Positions 36,001 to 48,400 of a stretch of DNA of 64,000 nucleotides are shown here, in pieces. The notes beneath the pieces are model-generated. The model made no database searches. It saw only the letters and a list, made by a program, of their open reading frames with translations, and was not told where the DNA came from. This stretch comes from Rhopalosiphum padi. Its lineage: Eukaryota; Arthropoda; Insecta; Hemiptera; Aphididae. Every line of letters starts with the position of its first letter. The first letter of the stretch is position 1. Made by a program: the position numbers and the translations under genes. The stretch lies in contig NC_083597.1 of assembly GCF_020882245.1 (NCBI RefSeq), forward strand, positions 46,168,152 to 46,232,151. Direction: 5' to 3'.

Positions 36001-36575
36001 AAGTGTTCCATTTTGGGTAAATGCGCCAAAACGTATTCCCCCCCCCCCATCTTCGACCTTATTCGAGCGTTCAATTTATCTACTTAAAATTCACCAATCC
36101 TATATACAACTATAAAAACGGATTATTTTATTGTTTAAGTATATAATGCATCAAAAAATTATTATTTTGGTTATCTTAAAATCGTATTATTGTCATTTTT
36201 TTTCATCCCTTTTGGTCGTATTATTATACTAAATATTTATAAAATTAGAAATATGACTACAAGCCATAATTTAAAACTATAATACCTACAATAACAATCA
36301 ACAATTGGTACCTATCTATAATACACATTATAAAAATATTACAGAACATTTTTTTTAATTGCTTAATTTACAATAATTACAATACTGCATATATTTACGT
36401 ATTTCATTGTATGTATTTCCTAACAATTATTCAATTATTAAATTTTTATTGTATAAAAAAAAATTGCTTGAATTTGTCATTTAGATTAGAACTTTCAAAA
36501 CGTGTCCCATGCTTGGGTATTAACGAAAAACCTCCGGCAACAAGTGATACACAATCAATAACTACTGCTGCTTAA
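28460..36575 (+). CDS. Short-wavelength opsin 2, eight exons, TM2 lysine replaced by valine
   Basis: Exons: 28460-28503, 28603-28797, 29716-29928, 32023-32153, 33112-33284, 33684-33844, 34452-34553 and 36485-36575. All are in frame, giving 369 residues; an alternative exon-2 acceptor at 28597 would add two. Exon number and intron phases match opsin 1, so the two arose by tandem duplication. Retained features are the MDFNRS glycosylation site, GWNLTPEDLTHIPEHWLSYP, DRY (148-150), EL2 E195, HEK (245-247), retinal K322 and FDPYVYAISHPKYR. The key difference is in TM2, where NLALCDFSMVLVLPILIY has V105 at the site of opsin-1 K112. That lysine is the known determinant of UV absorption in insect opsins, so this copy is predicted to be shifted to longer wavelength. 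The gene is intact; splice sites, retinal site and C-terminus (GINEKPPATSDTQSITTAA) are preserved. Peak wavelength cannot be read from the sequence. Confidence 0.95.
29143..29576. repeat. TTAA-flanked foldback element in opsin-2 intron 2
   Basis: TTAAGAGGACG at the left and CGTCCTCTTAA at the right begin two inverted arms of about 200 bp each. Recognisable paired segments are CCCGCATATGTTGTCTC / GAGACAACACATGCGGG, TTTCAATAGTGTG / CACACTATTGAAA, and AGGTAAGAACATTAT / ATAATGTTCTTACCT. The short loop lies near 29350. The ends fit insertion at TTAA, as in Kolobok or piggyBac-type elements, but no transposase is present. A related copy lies at 37290-37890. Confidence 0.8.
30061..30092 (+). repeat. 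(CTA)n microsatellite
   Basis: About ten perfect TAC/CTA units lie in intron 3 of opsin 2. It is a simple tandem repeat with no coding role. Confidence 0.85.
30245..31320. repeat. Dispersed repeat copy in opsin-2 intron 3
   Basis: The segment around 30556-30745 (ATGAATAACAATAAACACTT, then ATGTTCACTAAATATTTAT, then TTATTTATGTATGATGCAAT) recurs almost word for word at 37560-37700. Weaker echoes (AAAGGTTCCTCAT, AAACGAAAAATA-GGAT) occur at 42640-42800. The family seems to be about 1 kb, AT-rich and without intact ORF. Boundaries are uncertain. Confidence 0.5.
34678..34937. mobile_element. hAT-like MITE in opsin-2 intron 7
   Basis: ATAGGCGTAACTTGG and CCAAGTTACGCCTAT are perfect 15-bp inverted ends about 260 bp apart. 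Flanks CTATGTAT and GCATGTAT match at six of eight positions, consistent with an old 8-bp target duplication. GGGGGCGATTTGGGGCGAC on the left and GCCCCCCCACGTG on the right resemble the subterminal G/C tracts of the elements at 14674 and 18933. Confidence 0.75.
35430..35853 (+). mobile_element. Possible Helitron-like remnant in opsin-2 intron 7
   Basis: The phrase GGCTCCGAAACTACTGAATC followed by AATGAAATTTGGTACATAGA resembles sequence commonly found near insect Helitron 3' regions. It is followed by GCCTGGGCAACGCCAGG, a hairpin, and then GTGGGACAGCT. A hairpin shortly before a CTRR end is the Helitron 3' pattern, but the last bases here (CTTT) do not match CTRR. This is a family-pattern match from memory and therefore tentative. 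Confidence 0.35.
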
Positions 36576-37285
36576 TGAATTTCATGCTAGTTCACAATGT
36601 GATTTTTCAAATTTCAATGTTTAGATTTTAATCGAAAAATAAGTTAACTCAAATGGATAATATAGCATTTAAATGTAAAAACAGAAATTAACTATAATAT
36701 ATTTAGTGTAAGTATCAGTTTTTAATGTATTAAATATCTCACTTATATAAGCGTGTAAGTGATTGACCAATATTATACATTTATATTGTACATGTATAAT
36801 GTCCTAATTGAAATTTTATTTAAAATAATAATACAAATACTTACATTTTCTATAAAATTATGATGTACCTAATATTGTTATTTATTTTTTTAGATTTTAA
36901 CCTTTTATTATTATAATAATTTGTGACTTTGATTTTTTTTCCTTATTTATAATGAAAAATAATAATTTATAGATTATAAATATGTTACCATAAATTATAA
37001 TTTGCAATAATTAATCGTTAGCTGTACAATAATGGCAATGATTATATATTATACTATACTCTATTCGAAGTAAGTCTGGCGAAACTAACGGAGCCGGCGC
37101 GCGTAGAAACAGCGGACCACTGTGATTGACTGCATTGACTAGGTAGGTACTTACCGTAATGCGTAAGCCACGTGTTGAAGTCCTGATTTTCGGTATTTCC
37201 GCCAAATGTATTTTGATTAGAGTATGTATATAGTAACACAGAGTCGTTCTTAGGAATTGCGAAGCCCGATGTGCAAATAATTAAG
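36576..37285. other. Opsin-2 3' flank
   Basis: The opsin-2 3' UTR probably ends within the first few hundred bases, since AATAA-type words are frequent; no single poly(A) site could be chosen. A GC-richer patch at 37070-37240 contains short open frames on the minus strand, but they run into the neighbouring repeat and look non-coding. Confidence 0.4.
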
Positions 37286-37289
37286 ACGC

Positions 37290-37890
37290 TTAAAAGGACG
37301 TAACTCCCGCACGTGTACCTAGTCTTCGCCTTACAAATGTAAAACATAGCAAAAACTGCGCAAGATAAAACCACTCAGATAAACAATTTTAAAAAATTGA
37401 TAAGCAATACATATAGCCATATAGGTACCTAATAAAAATATTATCCGTGAAATATCGTCTTTATTTTTTTGATATCGCTTACATGAAAAAAGTTCTTATT
37501 ATCTTGTGTTTTTCAAACTTAAATAACTTATTTATAGCATTTTTTTGTTTTATTTCAAAAATGAATAACTATAAACACTTAAATGTTCACTAAATATTTA
37601 TAAACATTTGAAATGGTCAATAATATAAGTTTTTTTTATTTATGTATGATGCAATTTTGTTTATGCGTAAAGAAAGCTTGATAATTGAATAATTCGATAT
37701 CGAAAAAATAAAAACAGTATTTCATAGCCAAAATTCTTCTTTTTATGTGGTGAAAATTTTTTTTCTTAATTATTATGACTATTGACTTTAGCCTTCTCGA
37801 TTCTTTCCCGCGCAAAACAGTTTATGCAATGTTTTACATTTGTAAGTCAGAGACAACACATGCTGGTGTGGCGTAGATACTCTTATCATA
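37290..37890. repeat. Second copy of the TTAA foldback family
   Basis: The left end TTAAAAGGACGTAACTCCCG, followed by CTTACAAATGTAAAACATAG and ACTGCGCAAG, matches the inverted right end (GCGCAAAACAGT, then CAATGTTTTACATTTGTAAG, then GAGACAACACATGC). The AGGACGT and GTTGTCTC words are shared with the element at 29143-29576. The interior (37440-37780) holds a copy of the dispersed repeat also seen at 30556. The right end is degraded. Confidence 0.6.
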
Positions 37891-37899
37891 CATTTCTAT

Positions 37900-40800
37900 T
37901 TGCAAGTGTCTTTAAAATAGGTACCCATTTTTTATAGTTCATAATAATTGATTCAAAATTAATGAACTTCAAAAAATTTATGCATTTTTGTTAGAAACAG
38001 AAAAAAAATCGTAGTCTATAAATTACACAGATTCATAGCAACTGAAAAATTTAAATGGGCCATCTCTTCAAAAGAGCAAATTATGATGGCTAAAGCCGAT
38101 AAGAAGTGCATAAAACAAAAAAGAAGGCAGAAGTTCTACAGTTTTTTAAAAGTATTATTGTACTTCAATGTCATGTCTTAACATATTTGACACATTATAT
38201 GCTTGACTGTAATAATTACTAATAAGTTATCAGTTTATAAATTATTAATTATATCACTAGGTACCTACTTTATTTCTAAGGAATTTCTTTTGAAAGGTTA
38301 TTTTTCTTTATAAAACATTAACTTATAAAGTTATAAATGCTATGAAACTATAAATTTAAAACCTATTTTCCCATTCTATTTTTTCAAACTGGAGGCCACA
38401 AATTTAAGTAAAAAGTATGAGGATTAGAGCCAAGGCCTTACTTCCCTTCCCCGACCACAATAAGGGGTTACCTAACGTCCTAACCTAACTTTGAATTTAG
38501 TACACATACATAGAAGCAGTTAGGTATTTCTAGTCCAAAGTAATCACTGAATTTTTTTTATTTTAAAAATAAAAATAATGAACTATGACCATTTAAAACT
38601 TTAAAAGGTAATGATTAGAATAAATACATAATTTTTTAATATGTTAAATTATAACAAACTTAAGTACAATAGGGAATATATTATATTATTATATAATCAA
38701 TTAACAACCTTAAACATAAACAATTATTTTAAATTTAGAAAAAAATAATAAAAATACAGTAGCCATAAATTAATTTGTCCAATTAAACATCACCAGTCTT
38801 CATTTTATTTTTTTACAATACTTAGAATTTAAACTTTTATAAAAAAATATGATAACTGTAAACTACCTCAAACAATACTGACTGCACATTTGATATGCGT
38901 TATCTAAGAAGTTTCTAATATTGCATCTGTAAAAATACATAAGTATTTATTAGAATTGTTGACAAATTTGAAATACTTAAAAATTAGTTTTAATAAACTA
39001 CCACTTTTAAAAATTAAACCATATAAAGTAAAAATGTGTATACATAAATATTCATTTAATACTAGAAATATCATTTTTACAATGCAAATCGATTCAGTAA
39101 TATTGATATTGTTGTAGATACCTTTACAAAAATGTAGAAAACATTTATGTTTAAACTATCTGTTATTGTTTTGAGAAAATTAATGTCAACTGTAGGAACA
39201 TCTTTATTAATTTTGCATACTAGGTTAAAGATTATTTTTTTTTAACATATCAAAAATACCAATAAGATTAATTTTAGCTGCAATACTGCATTTCTGAACA
39301 GAATACTAATATAATAGCATTGTTTGATTGTAAAATTTAGAATGAAAAAATAAACAAATGTTTAGGTAATATGAAAGTTAGAAACAAATTACTTTGAAGA
39401 AAATTGCAAAATGGAGATTTAGAATGAAGATAATTTTTATGACAAACAAAATTTGTTTTTTAAAATATCAATTCAATAAATTTGTAATATTATTAATGTT
39501 TATCACAATATAGTTATAAAATATTGGCTATGGCATTGACAATTGATTAATGTAACCAGATACGTACTGGGGGTGTCCGGTTCATTGGGAAAACAGAGTT
39601 AACTGGCCCAACTAAAGGTGGACAAGAAAAAAAATAGGTGAATAAAAATATTTTTTTTTTTTTAAATATTAAATCAATATTGTAAATTATTAGGGTAGAA
39701 ATTAGTATAAATACGTACAATTCAAATTAATTATATCATTAAATGGTCACTATCATGTATAATATTTTATGCATTTGAGACTAACATTTGGGTAACTTCT
39801 TTCTTAAGGCAAGAAGTTAATAATTAAAAAAAACTTCTATACTGTAATAAAATGTATTTTTTGTGTATTCTATTACAGTCTTGTAATATATCATAATGTA
39901 TATTAAAGAGTAAACCGCCAAGTGCCGTTTTTCAAATGTAAGTTTAGCCATTTTAAATTTTTAAGATTTTAAGTCTGTAGTTGTCTCACTGTATAACACG
40001 TTAATCAAAAATTACTATAAAATATATTTTAATTTAATACCATTCAGTTCATGCCACATTAATTTAAATGAAATTATTCTTATAATCGTTTATTAAAAGT
40101 TAAAAACAGCAGTGCTGAATAGAATTAAATTTATATTTTCATTATTTTTTATTGGTAACAACTCACATTTACAACTATTTTACAAATATATTATAATAGG
40201 CCTCAATAGATTTATTTTAATATTAATAATTATATTATTTTAGTATAAAGTTCATAAATTTACAGCTAGCCAGCCTTAGAAAGCCTACGACCAATTAAGC
40301 CTATTTTCAATGTCCCAACAGGCCAGTCCGCCTCTCGGTATAACATACTAATATCAATATAATATTATATACTTGATCCCGAAAGGAAAAAAAAAAATTT
40401 AATTTATTATACATTATACTCGATAATTAAAGTAAATTAAAGTCACACATTATCTAGATTTCCTATCTAACTATACATTTCCACTAAATGCTCATTTTAT
40501 CCAAATTTTAGATAATTCTTAATCATAATTTTTTTTTATTGTATATATCAAATATTTAAAAAGTATTTGTTTCAATTACTTATTCATTTTTTAATACCTG
40601 ATAAAGTACTTAATATTTTATTTGTCTTAAAAAGATTTAATTTATGTTTATTATTATTTTTATTATAAATCCTGAAACAAACAATATTAAAAAAAATAAA
40701 AATATCCTATAATGTTATACAAATGTATTTGTGTTTGTAACTTTATTTTGTACATGGAACTTACACAATGATCCCATTTTCACAAGAATTATAAAAGGAA

Positions 40801-41500
40801 ATTATACATGATCAACGTGAATATTAAATACCATATAACTTTTCAAATTTACACGCAATCAAAAAAGAAATTTGAATGCAAGTATAAGCTTTTAAGTTGA
40901 ATATTATATACAAAGATGTAAAGGAAAACATTTTGAATATACATATTTTCCTAAACCGTATCTCACAAATAAATGTCCTTGCTGTGGTAGAAAATTATTC
41001 ATTCAGCTTATTCATTAATTCTCAGACAACAAGTCATTAGCTAAAATATAGATATTAAAATGATATACTCATTGCTCACTATTCACCATATACTTATAAA
41101 ATTAATAATTTTTCATATACATTCATTTCTTTATAAATAGTGTTATGAAAATATGCCGTAAAATATGCCAATTCACTCCTGATTATATGGCTTTTGAGTT
41201 GTAAGTTGTAATACCAAAAATAATGGTAATAAACCCTATAAATGAGATTTTAATAGAAAAAAATGTTATCTAATGATAATAATTCTGTAATACACACTTT
41301 AACAATATATAAGGATTAGGTTACGGTAAGTTTTAATAATTGTATGACATCCATAAATCTCATTCCAACATTGTTTTAAAGAAAAAATTGTCTCAGAGAA
41401 TACTGACCCTTGAGAAATAACTAATTAAGGAAATAAAGATGGTAATATGTCATGGTAGTATGATACTATAAAGTCCTACATAAGAAAAAAATAAATATAT
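37900..41500. other. Intergenic AT-rich DNA
   Basis: No coding exon was recognised in 3.6 kb. Isolated GC-richer fragments at about 38435-38490 and 39560-39620 (GGGGGTGTCCGGTTCATTGG) look like pieces of mobile-element ends, not exons. Confidence 0.4.
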
Positions 41501-41570
41501 AATATACCTAAGTGACCAAATTGAGCTCTTAGGAATAGTCGTATTGACTCCGGATAGTATCACCTATCCG

Positions 41571-41924
41571 TCAGCCCTTCGACCGTCCGTTTGTCAACCC
41601 AGGCGTTTGTTCGACAAGACCGTCACGTATGAGCCGCAACAGGGATAGGATACGACCGATAGAGTCTAACAGTCTCTCGTGCAGTTCAACACACTCTCTG
41701 ATGGTGGGCAGTATGCTGTGCACAGTCCGGGCAAACTCTGTCACTCTATTGAACACACTCTCCAGCAGCCGGAGTCGATTCAGGTCATTTGACATGACGA
41801 CTGACAAGGAGGAGACTGCGAAATGGAATAATGGGGGCCAGAGTCGCAGCTGATGGTAGTTTTCTTCAGTTGTTGGATGCGCATGGACCAAGACGTTCGG
41901 CTGTTCGTGCTCGTACGACGAATA
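41571..41924 (-). CDS. Unrecognised small GC-rich ORF or exon
   Basis: An open frame of about 118 codons runs on the minus strand from after a TAA near 41927 to TGA at 41573-41571. The first ATG in frame encodes MSNDLNRLRLLESVFNRVTE, and about 66 residues follow to the stop. The segment before it (PTTEENYHQLRLWPPLFHFA) would need an upstream exon or a non-ATG start. The downstream half is leucine-, isoleucine- and arginine-rich with heptad-like spacing (SIGRILSLLRLIRDGL), predicting an amphipathic helix or coiled coil. The local DNA is far more GC-rich than the 3 kb on either side, which is unusual for intergenic DNA here. I recognise no family. It may be an isolated exon, a lineage-specific small gene, or a captured fragment. 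Confidence 0.35.
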   Translation of the reverse strand, partial: YSSYEHEQPNVLVHAHPTTEENYHQLRLWPPLFHFAVSSLSVVMSNDLNRLRLLESVFNRVTEFARTVHSILPTIRECVELHERLLDSIGRILSLLRLIRDGLVEQTPGLTNGRSKG

Positions 41925-42099
41925 TTATTAAATGGCAAAAGGTACAGGGATTTTTATCGACCCTAGTTCACTCGTATGCTACGATTCTAGTAACAAATTT
42001 TGTAAGAACCATACATGATATAATATATATAATAAAAGTTTATTATTTACAAACAAGCGATAGGTACTTAACTAAACGATAGTTAATAACGTGTATTAT

Positions 42100-44640
42100 T
42101 AACGTTTATGGTCGAACGGTCAAAGTACTCAAAGCACATAGTACATAAATATTAAATATAGTATCACGATTTAAGATAATATTATCTGTCATATTTGTGC
42201 GAGCACAAAATAATATGTAGATAATAATCGTTGAAGTCTCGAGAAGAATTTTTTTTTTTATCAGACCTGTCACCTGCGCATATCAAGAATTATCAACCAT
42301 CGAGGCATGTACCCACCTACCTAACTATTTTTGTCACTTTTGGGCTTTTGGGGTATTTTTAGTTATTTATAATTTTTGTTTTTATTGTTTTTAAACATTA
42401 GCAGTTTTAAAGTTTTTCTTATAACGTCGAATGTCGATAAAAAATGTTTTCTGTTTAAACTGCTTGTTCCATATAAATGTAATTACTTAGCTATTCAAAA
42501 ATATTAAAGATGCAAGGGAGCGAATTTTTTTAAAAAGCATCTTAAGTTTAATTAGTTTGACAAAACTCGTTAAAATCACAAACATTTGTAAACTTTAGTA
42601 ATTGAAAAAGTATTAAAATGTTCAATTTTTATAACTAAGTCATAAAAACTTAATAAAAGGTTCCTCATAAGTAGGTAGTTCATCATTCTGTATTTCGGTA
42701 ATCTGTAACCAAAAAATTAAAGATAAATAGTAAATACACAAAATATTCATACGAAATCATTGTATTATAAACAATATTCAAACGAAAAATAAGGATATAA
42801 GTTATTTTTCAGTATTTGTTGGTACTTCAAATTTTTAATGTTTATTATATTTTATACACACGAATACACGATATTTCTCATGTGTATAGTGTCAAAATAT
42901 TTTGAAATTTATACCATAGGTATGAAAGAAATGCTAATATAAATATTTGGTTAAACTCAAGCACGTATACAGTGGGGGTCACCCTCCCCCCACCAAATAA
43001 TTTCAAGTAACCAGGAAAAAATTGTTTTATTATGTTGTGGCACAATTTGTATTGCTATGTTTTGTAACCCCCCGAATTTTTTTTTGTTTACGTGCCTGGT
43101 TAAACCTACGATTATTCGTTTTTGAGTTAGAACAAAAATAATAAAATTTATTGTATGGAAAATTGGTTTTGCGTATAATTTCTTGTTTTTTCTTAATTTT
43201 TTTCCCCCAGTTATTAATTTAAGTGGGAATTTTTAATGTTGATCTCTCCAAAAAACCAATTAGAATCAATATTTTTCCAAACCACCTTTAAAGTTCAAAA
43301 TCGAAGTATTTTTTCAATTACTTATTAAGTACCTACATAAAAAAAAAACACATTATTGTAAAATCTTGTAAAATAAATACATTTATTGCATCGTTTAGAA
43401 TTTAAAATATTCATTTAAAGTAACTTACAAGTTACAGGAACCCTAGTCTTAACTCTTATGTGTACTTATATATATAAACTATAATATATAATTATACAAC
43501 ATATTATATATTGTCATTTGTCATGTTTAAACATTTACAAATAAGTATAGTCTTGATAAATCAGTACTATATGCAACTCATTTAACTAATATTGACAATA
43601 ACACATGTGTCTTCGGACATCGGTACATGGTACCTACTTATAAACTTTGTTTTCGCCAATTTTAATGTTAACAAATAACAATTAACAATGTTCAAGTGGA
43701 AGTACCTACTTGATATCGGAAAAGTTGGTACCTACCTAAAACACCTATTAAGTTTTGTACATTTAGAGGAAGTATCTTTTATGATATAATCTAGTCAGGA
43801 GTTATTTCAATTGTTACAATTATTATAGTTTAATTATCCAGTTTTCAGTTATGAATTATAATTTATATAGATATGTAAGATTTGGTTAAGTTTAACCATT
43901 TGATATGTTACGAAGTTGCGATAATCTATTCTGTGATGTTACACATATAGGTAGGTACCTAATGTTATTAATGTACATCTTATATGTATATTATATACAA
44001 TAAACATGTATTCAGAAATCAGCCCTCACCCAATGGCCAATACCACACATACATAAAATTGTATGCTTTGCAGATGATAATATATTCATCCTGTATTTCT
44101 GAGTAATCACCTTGATCCAGATGTCGATAGTAAAAAATAAAATAAATAATTGCCTAGTTTTAATTAAAAACTGGTTAGATATACTTACATTACTGCTTAA
44201 CAAATAACAATAAACTATATTATACAACTATAATAATACCATTTTGTACGTTTTTAGATAAATATAAATCAACAACTAGTTGTTTTAATAATGTAGTCCT
44301 ACACGAAAACATCGGTAAAGGTAAACCAACAGGTCTTAATATAAAAAAAAAACTGGTTCAGTTAGGACAGTTAAGTATACATAGATAATCGATTAAAATG
44401 AAACATTCGCACTGAAAAAATTAACGGTCTTGATTAGAAAGTTATTTAATATTTTTAATTTTCCGTAATAAATTTTAAATGCAAACCTTAAAATTATGGG
44501 ATAGGTATTATATACCTGCAATACAGCTTTAATGCAATAATTTATCAATGTTATGATATTGCTCCATATAGTTAGGTACTTTTCGTACCCATACTCGGAT
44601 TTTAGAAATTACAATTAATTCCTTATTTAAATTTATTTTC
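42100..44640. other. Intergenic DNA with repeat fragments
   Basis: No gene was recognised. Between 42380 and 43150 there are echoes of the dispersed repeat seen at 30.5 and 37.5 kb. GCACGTATACAGTGGGGGTC (42960) with TTTACGTGCCTGG (43087) forms imperfect inverted ends about 140 bp apart, probably a worn hAT-like MITE. Confidence 0.4.
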
Positions 44641-44650
44641 TTTAAGCCAC

Positions 44651-44711
44651 AGCCAGAGTTGGGCATCATTCGAATACAATTTTATTTAGATAATATTTTG
44701 CCCAACTCTGT
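44651..44711. repeat. Tiny inverted-repeat element (CAGAGTTGGGCA ends)
   Basis: CAGAGTTGGGCA and its inverted form TGCCCAACTCTG bound 61 bp, with only AT-rich sequence between. The ends fit a hAT-like terminal pattern; no matching flanking duplication was seen. It may be a deletion-derived MITE. Confidence 0.6.
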
Positions 44712-44954
44712 TTTTAAATAATTAGTCAACAAGACAACAACACAAATTTAATATGTACCTTCAACTTAAAACCTAATAATTACCTAACTAAACGTTTGTA
44801 CAACAGTTTTTTTAATCTAACTCTAAAGGCTATTTAACTTTTTACCTACTTATTAGGTAACTACCACTTACCTAATATTATTACCTACCATTTACCTTGG
44901 ACGTTGGTTATAAATTTATAATTTATAGAATAGACTGTATATAATATTCTATAA

Positions 44955-45060
44955 TACAGCGGTACTTAACCGTTTGTAGAACACGGACCCCCGATGAAAG
45001 ATTTTTAAAATACGCGAACCCCCTACCAATTTTTTGTCGAACACCTTTTTTTTTACAAAA
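44955..45060 (+). mobile_element. Single hAT-like element end
   Basis: CAGCGGTACTTAACCGTTTG followed by GAACACGGACCCCCGATGAA and GCGAACCCC has the word order of hAT (Charlie-type) 5' ends. No matching right end was found nearby, so this is a fragment. Confidence 0.4.
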
Positions 45061-45489
45061 CATCTGATGTTATCATAACCAAAATTACAATAATTATTTT
45101 AAATATATTACAAATTATAGAAGTATATCTACTTCTAAAATTATTTTTATAACTGTTTCTTAGAACAACAAAATTTCATTTTTGGTATGATTATTATCGT
45201 ATTATTTATGTTCTATTTTATAAATTTTAAATACACCAAAAACTGAATACTATTATTATAATATAAAAATCATAATAAGTTAGTTATTTGTACAACCAAA
45301 CTGCCTCTACTACTTATAACTTTTTTAAGCACCAACAAATTATTACAATCATAATTTTTAAAACAGATGTTAAAATGTCCTGGTTTGGAAAAAAATCTAA
45401 ATTCACTGTGAAAACTGAAGTAGGTATGGTGTTATTGGTAAATACCGGTAGTAAACAAATACAAATTCAAATTCAAATTTGAAATACCA

Positions 45490-48400
45490 CCAGCCCTGAT
45501 CTAATATTCTATTTAAAATTAATAATTTTGTTTCTAAATTATAATTGTCCCAATATACTTATCTAATACATTCATATTATTAACCCTACATTCGGTTTGG
45601 AGTAGATCAATTAGGCAAATTGTACATTGAAATATTAAATCAATTTTTAATTTTGATTAATAGTTATTGTAAGAAAATATATTAATAATTGAGAAAATTG
45701 GTAGCAATCATATATGGTAAATATTTAAGGTATTCCAAAATTGAATTGATTTAATTGTTTAATCATGGTAACGACCATGTAGAGGTACTAGTAATTAACA
45801 TCATAATATTATAATAAAAAAATAACTAAGATCATATACCTGACCTGCTGAGATGTAAGACATAAATAAATCAATCATATAAGTTTTGAAATTTTGTATT
45901 AAATATTCTGTCTGGGGTATGGACTTTTTTGGTTGCAAAATAAGAAACAAGTAGATACCCAACCATTCTTTTTTTTTTATAAAATATAATTATTAATTAA
46001 TTAAATATTAAAATATTCAAGGGTACATAGAAGGTAAATTTTTTGTTTTTTATTATTATTATTTTAATGGTAAAATTACAATTAGCTATTTAAAACAGCA
46101 ATTTCAATACCAATGGAAAAAAAACAATAATAAAATAAATACATTATATATACATATTATATATAATATGTATATATTGTAATATTATTTATTGCGCTAA
46201 TTTTTCTTTTGTACAAAGTTATTACTCATACGCAATTAAAAAGTACAATATTATTTTCAACAATAAAATAAATCATAGAATAGAAAAAAAAAGTTAACAA
46301 AATTTTTTTCTAAACTCCAGAATCTAGTATTTTTTTTTTAAAAACTTCTTTTCTAAAGTTAATTTAAATAATAAGTAATTTAAACAATAAAATAAACACA
46401 TTAATAAAAAAAAAGAAAAAGAAAAACAATTCAACTAGGTTACAAATAATAAAGACAATAGGTATAAACAAAAAGCAATACATAATTGTATGTATAATAA
46501 ACATATTTTTTATGTATAAAAAACTCAACAAAGTAGTAATATTTAATTATAATGTATTACATTTTTTTTTAGGTTATATATTTCTATTATGCTTAGTATT
46601 TTATATAATATATATATATATTATATATATATACATATACATATACACAGATACACACATAATATAACATAATGAAAAGGACGACTAATTTTACAATAAT
46701 GGTTTCAACTGACTCTCGCATGATGATGTTAAATATTGGCAGACCCTCACACTAAATCTATGTACAAAAAAAAAATAATAATAATAATAATGATATAAAT
46801 CAATACAATTTTAAAAAAGTCCTAGTTTTAATATCACCCTCTGAAGAAAAAAACACTGGTTAACTTACAAAAAATAAAAATAAAAACCTAGATTTAATAA
46901 TTGTACATGTTTTTTTTTAGTTTAACAAGTTTTGATGATAATGGAGGATGGGAAGAAGAAGGAAGTATAAGCAAGCAGCACCAAACAAAATGAAAATAAA
47001 ATATAAAAGAAAGAAATATAAACAAAATATTGGTACATGTTCATGTTGCACAATTAATATTGATTATAAGCACAGAAACTTATGTTCCATCTTTTAATAA
47101 TGCTTTTCAGTTATGTAAACAAATTGTTGTTCTTTTAAAAATGCATATATTATCCCAGAGCAAAAAAATATATAATAACTTAAAAATATGACTTATAACA
47201 AGAAACAAATAATACATTATTTAAAGAAACTAGTAAGTTACAAACATAATATAATAATTAGTTATATTTGTCTATACACGTAATTACATAAGATTTGGAA
47301 ATTTTACCATTGGATTTACTGGTATAACATTCATAACGGTAATATTAAAAATTAATTTATATATATTTAGACGATAAATATATACTTTCAATTGTGCGAT
47401 TTTTTTTTTTTTTGTAATGGAACGTTGCAAATATTATATAGTTAAAAAAAGTTATATTAATGCATACAATTATTTACATCATTGAATTTGGACATTCAAC
47501 TGTAGTAAACAGGCTTGAACTAGGTATCCATTTTAATACAAATAATATAATCATTAGGTTAGGACATTATTGTATCTGGTAAATAATAGTTAACAATAAT
47601 ATAACCATTGACAATGTAATTTTACATACTATAATATTACTATATGTTAGAAAAATGTATCACCAATTTTAAAAGCAAAAAAAAAAACAAATGTATTTAT
47701 TGGTGAATATATTTTATAATATTCATTGTACTAGACATTGAACAACATAATGAAACAGATATTAAATTAAAAGTTATATACTTTTATAGGATTTAAGTTT
47801 AATTGTTAATTTTTTTTAACTACTTCTACTAATAAATTATCTAAAATTGTGACTAGGCAAACATAGGTACCTATACATCTTCAAAGGTCCTAATATCTAG
47901 ATATGTATTCTTTTTGCAAAATCCTTATTTGGCTGCTTGTAAAAGAACGCTCACCACAAGGAATCAATTTTAATTACATACTACTGAAATGTTTAGGTTT
48001 GTTGAAATGATTTTGGATTTGATAACCTGTGATTCTGAAAATCGAATTAAGAAAAAAAAATATGCATTAATTTCCAAAACTGGTTTATATTTTACGAATT
48101 GTATCTTTCCATATTTATGATAGATTATAGTAATAAACAATTGTATTAACTATATATATTAATAAAAACCAATTTTTACTTAAATTTGAAGGAACTAGAT
48201 AAAAAGGAGAAAATCAAATTGTAAAAAAGATTGGAAGCAAACAATATATTTTTTTTTAAATATTGTATCAATATGTATCTAATATTGTTGGTAAAATATT
48301 AGTTTAACAAATCAGATATGAAAAAAAAAAGAAATGCAATAAGACACCCTCATAAGTCTTTTAATGGAAACAATTGAAAATGAATTTATAATTTAACTTA

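Noticed and set aside
37011..37374. Two minus-strand frames (64 and 106 codons)
   Set aside because: They overlap each other and run through the left end of the TTAA foldback repeat; no recognisable domain.
45375..45480. Short frame MSWFGKKSKFTVKTE followed by GTAGGT, which could be a first coding exon
   Set aside because: There is a plausible Met and donor, but no downstream exon was found in the next 5 kb and the tail is a CAAATT repeat. Too little to support a gene.
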